This document shows positions 13,895 to 24,149 of a stretch of DNA of 64,000 nt, piece by piece. Source of the DNA: Schistocephalus solidus (taxonomy: Eukaryota; Platyhelminthes; Cestoda; Diphyllobothriidea; Diphyllobothriidae); assembly GCA_017591395.1 (NCBI GenBank), contig WEDG01011889.1:17705-81704 (forward strand). Reading direction: 5' to 3'. Within the stretch, counting starts at the first letter, position 1, and each line of letters starts with the position of its first letter. The position numbers and the translations under genes are program-made. The notes below the pieces were generated by a model that did not search any database, was not told where the DNA came from, and saw only the letters and a list, made by a program, of their open reading frames with translations.

Positions 13895-14205
13895 CGAAGC
13901 AGTGCTTAACGACTTTACATGAGATCCAGCTGTTGGATAGGCTTCGGCGTCATCAGGCAGAAGCTGTTTTATGGTATCGAAAAATGGGTGTCTGTGTTAC
14001 GAATTTGAAGCAGGAACTGGTGATAAATGACACCATTCTCGATCACGCAGTTCTACAGAACCGTCATTGAATAGATCCAGAAATGTTTCAGATGACTGCA
14101 ATACTGTTATTGAACACCAAGCCTGAGGTTCGGTTTGTCAATCAGTCTGTTTGCAAGACTATGCGTTGGCGTGCTTCAAATAGAAATGCCTGTTTTGTAA
14201 CTTCG
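13895..14205 (+). pseudogene. Possible coding remnant, unidentified
   Basis: Across two frames the sequence reads INPEAVLNDFT, then LDRLRRHQAEAVLWYRKMGV, CVTNLKQELVINDTILDHAV and, after a stop, MFQMTAILLLNTKPEVRFVN. The composition looks protein-like (helical, charged) and continues across a frame change, but I recognise no family. It may be chance. Confidence 0.2.
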
Positions 14206-14389
14206 TAGGAGCCCATTAATTTTTTTTTTTCAAGCTAAGTGTGATTATGTAATGTCTTTAAGCGTAGACATCTATTGCCCCTACTCCCTGAGGCATGGGG
14301 CTGGCCACAACCATTGTGCTGACGCTCACTTTTTATGCCTCGGGAATCATACGGTTCAAGGTCAGTGATTCCGCACAATGGATTCTGCC

Positions 14390-14510
14390 GTAAAGCAACC
14401 TCACCTCTTCTTCCCGACGTGGTAGTGGGGCAGACTTGCGCAGCATCTATCGCACTATCTCCATCACCCACGGTCAGACAAAGTCAAGAAGACCGAAGAT
14501 GGTCAGGGAC
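14390..14510 (-). repeat. Family A copy (minus)
   Basis: Plus-strand GACTTGCGCAGCATCTATCG, CACTATCTCCATCACCCACG and GTCAAGAAGACCGAAGATGG are the reverse complement of the family core. Confidence 0.55.
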
Positions 14511-14678
14511 ACATTGGCTGTAGAATCTAAGCAACCTGTCTATGCGTACCGCCTACACAGTCTAGTGCTCCCTACCTACGACAAGCTTCTGTGAGAACGG
14601 CTAGGAGCTCAAATAAATGAGGGTGAAGGCGACTGGTGAGCGTTCGTCAACTATCTAAACCAGCAAGACAAAGATCCT

Positions 14679-14830
14679 GTGGCTCAGTACATTAAACAGT
14701 TGGACTTCTGATCAGCAGTCCATGGGTTAGAGCCTCGGGTCATGCATCAACTGGGGTTGGGTATGACTGGTTGGCGGTAAGTAATGAGCCAGAAATGGCT
14801 GAGTCTAGTCCGTTGTCTTTGTCGGTAATA
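14679..14830 (+). repeat. tRNA-derived SINE copy
   Basis: GTGGCTCAGTACATTAAACA and GTTGGACTTCTGATCAGC mark the head, GGGTTAGAGCCTCGGG a damaged B box, and CTGGGGTTGGGTATGACTGG plus AATGAGCCAGAAATGGCTGA and GTTGTCTTTGTCGGTAATA the body. Confidence 0.65.
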
Positions 14831-14933
14831 TTCATCAGAGGCCGGATTATCTAGTTAGTTGGCAACATCCCAAGGCAAACTCTTCAATCGACTGGCATGC
14901 TAATTTTTGATAGGATGGATTCCAGTGTTGGAA

Positions 14934-14953
14934 TCTCTCTCTCTCTCTCTCTT
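14934..14953. repeat. (TC)n microsatellite
   Basis: Uninterrupted TC dinucleotides for about 19 bases, about 100 bp after a SINE copy. Confidence 0.9.
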
Positions 14954-14959
14954 TCTTCG

Positions 14960-17040
14960 TTCTCCTGTGTGCTTTGCATGTGTGGGCAAATAAAAGAGTT
15001 CACGGACTGCAATACTTATCGAATGGAAACATGATGACCTGCCATAAATGGGGCATCAATTCAGTCGAAAAAATTGAACTCAGACTACTAAATCGATCCG
15101 CCAAACTCCGCAACTTTTGATAAAGTTTATTGTCTAACTTGCTGAAGAATGTTACATTGTATGTAAAGGGGCATCATAGTTATATTTATCCGTCATAACT
15201 GTATTTTCAAACTATTTTAACGGTTCGATAACACAGCATCTGTTTGCCGTAGTACAAAAGGTTTGAATTTAACTCCGAGGGTAGATATTTCCCGTAGGCT
15301 ACAGACGCATAAATGTGAAATTCCCATCTGCGCAGGTTGCCGCATGGATCAGAGTATCAAACACGGCATCCAACGAAGGAGGTTATATGCTGAGAGCTCA
15401 TTAACTCCCCGATGCATAAATAATAAGCTGAGAGGGTGTTCTGGAATAAAAAAGAAACTACGGACGTCAGAGCTTGCGTATGGCCTGACCAATTTCATGT
15501 AAACAAGGATATCAGTGATTCGTTAAAGCCGCGAAATTATACAGAACACAGGTTTGGTTCAGTGAGTCGACGGCAGTGCTCCCTTGATGTCCAAGTCGGT
15601 AGTTATTTTTAATGATCTGCCTACTTAGTTTTAATCATATAGAATTGGAAAAACGAATAATGTACTGGTTGCGCATTAACTGAGTGTGATACAATTTAAG
15701 GCATTTGCATCGCATTTCGCTTGGCGTTTAAAGGATATTTACTAGACCGTTACACCCCTGCAAAACCTTAAATAGACGGACGTTTATAAAAATCACCGGT
15801 CGTTTCAAGAAACCAAGATTTTCTAAGGGTGGTTTTTATATCTTCTGAAATACCAGGAATTTGGTATTTAAATCATGTACCACAGCATGGCGGTTTTATA
15901 ATTTCAGACTGTGCAGCCTCTAATGGTTCACAAGAAAATCATCCAAGTGAAACATGCCCTTCTTTATTGATTTTAGATGAAATTTTATAAAATTACTTCT
16001 TCTACTGCAAGGATAAACAACAACTTTCATTTTTACTTCATGTTTTTTTACTTTTATTATTCTCATTTAATAGAGGACATACTACTATTTGAAAACTGGT
16101 AGAAGTGGGCGGCTCACTTTTGTCTGTGTTGTCCGTAGTCAGCAGAATTATTGGTTGCCTTGCTGCTTATGATTTTTGCCATACGTTAGATAAATTTACC
16201 TGTTACATGGTTATGAACAGAGATGTTAAAGGACAAAACAATCGACAATCCAGGAAAAAAAGAGTTTGGCCTTTGGCTATTTGCATAAGAAGAGGCAGTG
16301 AATGAAATGCTATTCCATTATAAAGCTTACTATTTTGCTTTGCGAGCCAGGATTTACGTAGTTGACCGATCAGCTTCATGATCCCTAGAGTCCACCGGAT
16401 CCAATCTTGCAGATCTGGGTGCGTACCCCACTTCCTGCAGTTATGTCTTGTGAACTGCCCTTGTTAATAAAATGAGATTTTCGAGGATGCAGTTACCGAA
16501 CGACGCCTATAGCTACGCCAACCTAGGGAGCCGCACACCTTCCGAATGACATGCGTGGACCATCCCTTCATATCGGATGGCCGCCCGCTGATCACCTTAT
16601 AACGATGAGTTATGTGCTCTAACTCATCAAACTTGATGACGGAATTTGCGATTTTCAGAGATAGACACCCAATGGTTGTGAATGTGGCTTATTAGTCTAG
16701 CCCGATCCAGAAAATGTCCTTTTTGCATGAAGAATGTTGTTATATTTTATTTTTGCAGTAAGGATTTATATAAATTACAGCAGAAATCTGCATTAGTCAT
16801 ATTTGGGAAATTTCCTATAGTTGTAGCTCTTTTTCGACTCTGTGCTTTTTTTGTTTCAGAAGGTAGCATGCTAATCTAAAGAGGTTTAGAAAACAAGATC
16901 TGCCACACATGAAAATTGCTTTTTGTCCGTTATGAGCTGTAAGAGCGAGGTTGGGAACAAGCAGATTATTTTTCAGAAAACCAGATGTTTACAGACAACA
17001 TAACGCCAGAACGCTCATTGTGGCGCTAAATGCTTTACAA
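14960..17040. other. No gene identified
   Basis: AT-rich, with a more GC-balanced block at 16380-16620 that holds the small hairpin at 16604. No recognisable coding. Confidence 0.5.
16604..16628. repeat. Short hairpin, 9-bp perfect arms
   Basis: GATGAGTTA, loop TGTGCTC, TAACTCATC. The arms resemble those of the 18.9-kb hairpin (ACTCAT/ATGAGT). No function assigned. Confidence 0.4.
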
Positions 17041-17049
17041 AACTATCCC

Positions 17050-17142
17050 GGTGTGGGCCATATAGCTCAGTTGGCTAGAGCTTTGGTCGTATTAAATCCT
17101 TCTCCTTGCTGGCGTGGGTTCAAATCCCACAGACTGCACCAC
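17050..17142 (+). ncRNA. tRNA-like sequence, probably a pseudogene or another SINE head
   Basis: Clear internal promoter blocks: TATAGCTCAGTTGGCTAGAG (D arm, GCTC/GAGC stem) and GTGGGTTCAAATCCCAC (perfect 5-bp T stem with a TTCAAAT loop). But the acceptor strands do not pair at canonical spacing, and 32 nt lie between the D and T arms without a convincing anticodon stem. I therefore do not call a functional tRNA or an anticodon. It is not a copy of the SINE family above. Confidence 0.4.
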
Positions 17143-17929
17143 GTTTTCACAAGAGCGTCAAATTAATTATTTTTGAGGGTAAAAAATACAGTAGATGACC
17201 GAACTCATGCGAATTCATCATCAGAATTTGCGTTGGTAGTTAAGCATACATTTGACCTTATTGTTTTGGTTTTTTGACTGGATTTGAGACTCAGAAAATC
17301 TTTTAACTAAAGAGCACGGCGTTTTTGATCTTGTATGTTGAAGGCAAAAAAGCAGTATTTGGATAAAACCGGAGGTTGTCGAATAACCAATAAATTTCCT
17401 ATGCTATTAAATATCACAGCATAAAACGTATATTTTGTACGTTGTGCTATACGCGTACATTAATATAAACAAAAAAGGTTTCAAATAAATCCCTTCTGAA
17501 ATCGTAAAATCTGATCTTAAGTTAATGAAACTCAGGTAAAGGTAAGTTTAAGGATCGCATTATTTTCCGGAAACCAGACAAAAATTCAGCTTTATAACTT
17601 ATTATTTGCAAATTTATGGCATTTTTGACACAAAACGCAGTAATACACTAGGTTTATAATATTTTGTTACACCACACAAACATTTGAGACCGTAAACGAA
17701 AAACACCGTGGTTATGTGTTCACCCCCAACATCAGTTATCCATTTGTCACTTTCCGCCCTTTCGCACCAACTGATCTAGTTCGACAACCTCACTTTCTCC
17801 TAAGTTCATTTCGTCTGACGACGGGTTGGTGTCACCAACTTGAAAATTTACGAGTACAACTTGATTTCCTGAAGAACATTTTCTTTGCAACATCAATGTA
17901 TCACTAGTTCAACCGCCGTTTTCCACGAT

Positions 17930-18136
17930 GTCCACTTCACACAAAACACACATTGGGCTGACCACGTGGTACGATTTATCCCGTCAGTTAACAACCTTCC
18001 AAACCACGGCTTTTAGCGCAGCGTGATAGTTTCAAGCGCGTCAGATTGTTTATAGTGATGAAAATGCGCTAAGCAGTCGACCTCAATCTCTCCCCCACCC
18101 CCACAATCAGACCACCGTCCGAGCCGGTCAGTTGTC
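17930..18136 (-). repeat. Family B unit 1 (direct duplication)
   Basis: Shares GACCACGTGG-type start, CAACCTTCCAAACCACGGCT, TTTAGCGCAGCGTGATAGTT, GCGTCAGATTGTTTATAGTG, GAAAATGCGCT and TCTCCCCCACCCCCACAATC with unit 2 at 18622-18846. Strand is given relative to the 8.6-kb copy. Confidence 0.7.
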
Positions 18137-18454
18137 TGATTCGGAAGTGGGCGCCGCTGCTGTTGACCTCGTCTGCGTGTACTACGTATACGACCTTGCC
18201 CCCTACACTTAAGCACCAGGATTTGAAACAACATGATTTTGAACGGTTTACATCTCACACGTGTGAGATAGCCAGAGGTCGCGTTAAGAAGAAGCCATCG
18301 CAGCCTGCCTCTCAGACCATCAATCAACCACTCCACACAACATACATTGGACTGATGGCGACGTCTGAGTGTAATTGTCAGTTGGAGACCTTCTAGTCCA
18401 CGGCGCTACTTGCTACCGCACTCTCTGCTCCTCACTCGTCTGAGCACGGTGCCA

Positions 18455-18525
18455 TCATGGATTCAAGAAGACCGGAGGCGTGGGAGGGCACATGTGGCTG
18501 GCGCGGCCGGAGCCATCCCTGGGCG
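18455..18525 (-). repeat. Family A fragment (minus)
   Basis: Plus-strand TCAAGAAGACCGGAGGCGTG, GGAGGGCACATGTGGCTGGC and GCGGCCGGAGCC reverse-complement the CCGGTCTTCTTGA and GGCCACGCCAGCC blocks. It sits between the two family B units. Confidence 0.5.
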
Positions 18526-18621
18526 TACCACCACACCTGGCTCGGATCCCATGGAGTGGGAGTGCCATAAAGGCCACATTAAGAAGGAATCATTACGGTC
18601 TGACTCTCAGTCCGCCAGTCG

Positions 18622-18846
18622 GCCATTACACACAAAACACACATTAGGCTGACCTCGTGTTTCAAGTATTCCCGTCTGTTGGCAACCTTCCAAACCACGG
18701 CTTTTAGCGCACCGTGATAGTTTTAAGTGCGTCAGATTGTTTATAGTGAGGAAAATGCGCTGAGCTGTCGATCTCACTCTCTCCCCCACCCCCACAATCA
18801 GACCTCCGTCCAAGCCAGTCAGTTGATTGATGTGGGAGTGGGCGTG
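18622..18846 (-). repeat. Family B unit 2 (direct duplication)
   Basis: Same order as unit 1: CACACAAAACACACATTAGG, CAACCTTCCAAACCACGGCT, AGCGCACCGTGATAGTTTTA, GTGCGTCAGATTGTTTATAG, TCTCCCCCACCCCCACAATC and GACCTCCGTCCAAGCCAGTC. The shared CAACCTTCCAAACCACGGCT and following blocks show high identity, so the duplication is fairly recent. A third, partial start of the unit is visible at 18277-18360. Confidence 0.7.
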
Positions 18847-18904
18847 AAATGGTCACCAGAGTATCTCAACTAACATAGTCGCGTGCGATGAGTTCGCGTA
18901 ACGG

Positions 18905-18946
18905 GCCGTAACTCATGAAATCCAGCAGATTTCATGAGTTAGGACG
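18905..18946. repeat. Perfect 14-bp hairpin
   Basis: TAACTCATGAAATC, a 5-base loop CAGCA, then GATTTCATGAGTTA (18909-18941), flanked by GCCG and CGGC that extend the stem with a bulge. A related GAGATTTCATGAAATAGGGC followed by AGGTACTGTA occurs at 25291-25319 as against TTAGGACGGCTACTGTA here, suggesting a small repeat family. Confidence 0.6.
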
Positions 18947-18949
18947 GCT

Positions 18950-21900
18950 ACTGTATATAACGCCTGCAGCGAAAGACTGAAGGGACAGTTCATACACCAG
19001 TGTACCCCAAAAAGCATATGCGGAAGTAATTCTGTATTACGAGAGCAGCCATTTTGTCGCTCACAAACGGATTACTGTCACCACTTCTCAATCGAGCGAA
19101 AACTGGATGCTTTGACAAAGAACTTTACCAAACTGAACTTTGTTATCTATTTTAACTGTCATCAAACAATGGGCACCCTAGAGATTTTATGCATCGATTC
19201 ATAAGACGAGAGTAGTTAAAAGAAAAGAACGAGATACTAGATTGTTCCAACGAGGCGCCAAAACCAAAAAAACTGGCGAACACTTCCGTATATTAAGAAC
19301 GTGTCCGAATTTGTTAGAAGACACCTCAGAAGGCATTAATTCCAAATGGCGTACAAACCAACGACTAAAATGCGAAATCCCTGAGGGTAGGGTTGGCTAC
19401 TTTTATAAAAAATAATTCGTTTACAAGATACATGCGGCAGTTGCAATGCAGTGTAGTCAAACAGGAAAATCGGTCCCTACACGCCTACAGGAAAACCAAT
19501 TGGTAATTAAGAGATGATACCACTTGTCGCAAGTTACCATGCATACATGGGAAACTTAGCAGAAACATTCACGGGACAAGACTTACATTGTTGGTTTCTG
19601 CCCATCTAAGAAAGGCCAGTAGTTTTTGGAGACTATTTACGCCGATAACTCGTGCACTAAGCGGTACATGGAATCGGATGCTGTGTAAAACAATCTCAAA
19701 GAAAAATTGAAAAAGCTTCAGGCAATGTGGGCGAGATTTCAGCCCACAGTGACAGTATGGATAGGAATGACTAAGCAATATCGCTTTTTACCAGCGTACT
19801 TTCAATTATAACTGTGTTGCACACATAATGCACGTCTGCCAACGACCTGGGATTCCAGCGTCAAAAAATTGACACATTAAATTTGTTATCGTTCCCAGAG
19901 AACTTCTATTCTTCGAAAACCTGACGTCCGATAAGTTAAATTCGTCATTCCAGACTTTGTCATCTTTGTTGGTTCACCTATATGGCTGGTCACTATGCGA
20001 CTTTCAGCAGAGGTTCCAGATTGCGCCCGAGAGCGCAACAGGACGAACACGTCCTGTTACCTGATAAGTGAACGCAACTTTTTGAGAAATCAAGGTTGTT
20101 GGTTTACTAAGGTGTTCAGCAATACAGTAGGAGTGATTTACAAGAAATTTGAGAAGTTAAGTGAATTTTTATACGTTTGCTCGGTTTTGCTGTATACTGT
20201 GAACTTACGAGGAATTTGTAGATAGGCGGAGCAACTCGTTTGAGCAGACCGAAAAGGACGTAGCCATCAATTTGAACGTGATCCTGTTTCCGCGTAGATT
20301 CAAGATGCAAACATGGAAGACGGGAAGAACAAACTGTTAGGAGAGCAACAAGCCGATGGGTAAAAAGTGAACGATAACATAGAGGCAAGACGCGAAAAGA
20401 GCGTCGAAAATTATACTGCCAATCAAAAATAGAATAAATTGCACTAATCTACCGCTTTGGCGGCAAACCTGAAAAGTCCTTTTAACCTTTAATCGAAAAG
20501 CAAGTTATCAGGAGAATTAAAACTGAACACGTAAATGATTAGAAGTCACTGTATAATGTTTTGTTTCTTAGTTGACGGCCAAGTTGAAACGTTTCGGGGA
20601 GCCAACTGGGAGCGAATCCGGAAAAGGGGATTTGTTTGTTTCTTTGTGTGAAACCTGACTGACAAAAGCGACGGCCCCGTGTTGGACGACGAGGAAAACG
20701 CACGTAACCAAACTCTCTAAGCATACCGACCCAAGACTAGGTGGGTGAGAACACATCAGACGCTGCGAGTGAATTACTAGATGAGCCCGACAAATACAAG
20801 TGACTTCGCACACTTAAACGCTGGTCGTGGTCACGTGAAAATCGACATACAGTGCACACAGACGACTTTTTAGAACAAGACTGTGTTCTGCTTTGAGTGA
20901 GCATTGGTGTGAGTGGGGAAGAGTGACGTGAAGATCCTCCATGTACTAAGACATCGAGTTTTTCTGCCTCGCTACAAGTTGGACGCCACATTCGGCGCAG
21001 CTATCGACAAAACAAGAGTACTGTGGAGCTTAAGAACCTGAAGTATGCAGTTGAGCCGCAAGAAGCAGCACCAAAAACCCCTAGGTTAAAACCAGTATTC
21101 TAGAAATACCCGCGACGTGGGGCCAGATGCAACTTACAGGATGCTGCATAGGCAGATCTCAAGTATAAACAAAACGAATACCGCAAAAGCGCCAAGAGCG
21201 ATTTTAACAGTGGGAGGGGAGGAGAGCCTACGCTATAAGCTATTCCTATCAACAGAAAATACCACTAAGTAGTACTTAACAATGAGAGGTATTGCATAGT
21301 AGATAGGAGGAAGACGTTTTTGCCCAATGCACTAATAACGGCCAGATAGGCTTTAGCTATCGAAACCCTTTTCGATATTAATAGGTTTTTCTTGAGATTC
21401 ACAGAATTTATCTGTTTTAGTTGTCAAAAGTTAAAATTAGGGCAAGGTAAGCGTGGATAGGTAGGAGTTTATTACGGTCTAGCTGACTGCGAAAAAGCTC
21501 AACCCACTTGACGGATGACGATGGGTACACAAATTACTTTCATTGCCAATGCGTTATTGTCCTTTTTACTCCTTTAAACTACTCCACCCATTACCGCACC
21601 GTTCCCGCATGCCGATTCATTGTGTTCGCTAGGGGGAGGGGGGAGGTCACACAAGCATTCCTGTCCGGTATTCACTTATTTATAAGTAGTTCCATGCATT
21701 CTGAAAGGTTTCATGTTGAGTTTACGCCCTTTCCGATTTTTTTGGCTACTACCGTCGATATTATTCATGGGCACGTTAAAAATACCTTCCGAATTTGGAA
21801 AAGAGTCGCCGACGAGAGGCAGGAATGGCTTCCGAAAGTGTGCTACACCAACGTCTCTCATAAAATATTTTAACAGGAATTCGAAGCAAAATTTTCACAT

Positions 21901-23115
21901 GGATCGAAAGTATTCTCTCCTCTAGAGTATAGGGGAGTTGCTGTTAGAAATTCTAGCTCAGAATGGCTACGGCTGAAAGCGGTGCCACACAGGGTTCTAC
22001 TTTATAATCACTACTCTTCCTAATTTATGTGAGTGAGTGCACCAAGGAATTAAATTGTGACGATGTCATGTCCGCTGACGATATAATCCCAAAGGGACAG
22101 AGCGAAATCAGCCTACGAACGGAAATCGGACAAAGAAAGTTCACAAGTAGACACCATGATGAGCATGGGATGGCGGTCTTCATTTCCGGCCATGGAAAAT
22201 TTTTCCCATCAGGGTGTGCGTAGGGCAGCCAAATGAAAACATAACCGGTTAGAAATTAAGTCGAGGAGTGGTGCAAGGTAAGTGTGGGTGAATAAATTCA
22301 CTGGCACACAGAATAAACAAACTTCCGCACGCGACGAAGAATAAAAGGTTGCTCTGATCGTCCGATATAGAAGATTGAAAAAAGTAGTGATGGACCAACA
22401 ACTGGAATACCGTCACGTTGATGAAAATAAACTACGCTGCAGGAGCGAATGACATCAATAAAATACTTTTTCTTGAAATAAGAGCTTTGGCTAAGTTAGC
22501 CACTTGCGTAAACTTTTTCGGCATTTTCCATCAGCAAAAGTTCAGTAAACTTGTACTTGTCGAAGCTTTCAGTCCTGGAAACCACCGGTCTCTCCATACA
22601 TGAGAAATTTATATGGATCAAGAGAAAAACCATTAACATTTGCTGAAATTCGTCGATATAAAATCCGGTAAGGCAGACTACCGAACAATCGGTGCTGCCG
22701 CGGTCAGAATGAGTTAAACGATGTTATCACCACGATGAAGGAAACTGGCATAGGTAAACCTGGCTATATTACCGTCGTCGGTCAGCTGTACCCAAAGCAC
22801 AGAGTCGATGCTCGTAAAAAGACTCATTGTGCATTTATCCTCAAGACAAACCATGTGACATCGAGCCCCAGGCTCGAATCCTGATTGGCTGCAATCTACA
22901 TTATTTACAGCCATCAAGCAGGGGTATAAATAGATGGTTTACGCAAACACAGACAGAGATAATATTATCGTGGGGAGCCCATCGATTGGTTAATGGGGCG
23001 TGCCCATCCAGTTGCGCCCTGAGGCTTAGTTTAGAACCCTCGTAGGCAGACGCATTGTGGCAAGTAATTGTGTAGGAGGATGAGCACCGACAAAAGTAAG
23101 GAAGACTGGGATAGC
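18950..23115. other. No gene identified
   Basis: Several open frames of 60-120 residues (for example 21508-21873) lack any domain and overlap on opposite strands, as expected by chance. A weak B-box-like GGCTCGAATCCTGATTGG occurs near 22872. Confidence 0.5.
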
Positions 23116-23117
23116 CA

Positions 23118-23270
23118 CTAAAAGGCCTTTTGCCGTCATCAGCTAGCCACACCGAACCTCAAATTTGAATAATCTGAAATTCGAACTCGCGCTTTTTGGG
23201 CATAGGTGTGGTTGGCTAATGACGACAAATAAGTCAGAAATAGCCATCTCGGCCTCTTTGTCTTCGTTGT
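23118..23270 (+). repeat. SINE copy with a head-to-head minus fragment
   Basis: From 23165 on: a B-box-like ATTCGAACTCGCGC, then TGTGGTTGGCTAATGACGAC and AAATAAGTCAGAAATAGCCA plus CTTTGTCTTCG of the body. Immediately before, 23118-23152 reads as a reverse-orientation piece of the same body (GCCGTCATCAGCTAGCCACACC on plus), so two copies meet head to head or one is partly inverted. Confidence 0.5.
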
Positions 23271-23965
23271 TACTCCATGCTGCTTAAACAGACGATATGC
23301 GTTCATTTTTAACCAACGAAAATCTGCAAAGAACAAAAACATCAAAACAATAAGACTCCGAGGCAAATGAAAATAACCTCTCCCAATTATCTTTTTCAGC
23401 AATATTCACTTTCCTACAAAGAAGCACCACTGGTTTTAGTAGTCAACATGAATGAAAAACGAGCCTAATACATTGTATGGAAGCAAAAGGCAGTTATTTT
23501 CTTAACTAACGTAGAGGAGCATCCAAGGGTGAGGGAAGGAGGAAAAAAAGCAACGGAATGTGGAAATCTCTCCGAGCCTCGATTGGCTGCTCATTGCTGT
23601 GCAACCGCCCCTGTGGGCAGGACTTCGTCACATCCGGTTACGCAAAAATGACGTCAGGCATTTTGCGCACCTGGTAGCCCTGACCTCCATGGGTTCAGAA
23701 AGAACTAGAGGTGAGCTAGGCAAAGAAAAACACATGAAGTGCACGCAAAATCCTTAGACAGTACAGGAGAACGACCAAATGCATAGACGTAAAACACCAG
23801 AGGGGGAACTCAAATTACGAAAGCGTATTGACAGTAACATCAGGCGGGTTTGAAAATGGCATTTATTTCAAAACAATGGAAATGCCGAAAACAAAAATTT
23901 CATTCAGACGGGCATGGATAAGAATCGGTTGTGTTCCGTCCCCCCCCCCCCCCACCTTCTCCCAA

Positions 23966-24145
23966 CACTATAGGAACGCACCTCCCAGGTGATATTGCGC
24001 CAAATTTAAGAAAGATATCTATTCCTATGTCTTAACACTAACCCCAATTGTATCCCTAACCTTAACATATAGCCTAGCCTTTATCCTAATTTTCCTGAAA
24101 GGTAACATAAATTGACCTGTTTTACGGGAGGTTCCTGTCCCCCCT
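23966..24145. repeat. Foldback element with telomere-like core, copy 1
   Basis: Left end ATAGGAACGCACCTCCCAGG then GATATTGCGCCAAATTTAAG; right end TTCCTGAAAGGTAACATAAA then TTTACGGGAGGTTCCTGTCC is its imperfect reverse complement. The 75-bp core reads AACACTAACCCCAATTGTAT, CCCTAACCTTAACATATAGC and CTAGCCTTTATCCTAA, degenerate CCCTAA units. A 14-C run (23940-23953) abuts the left end, and CCCCCCTCTCCTGCCGGGGG the right. Confidence 0.6.
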
Positions 24146-24149
24146 CTCC

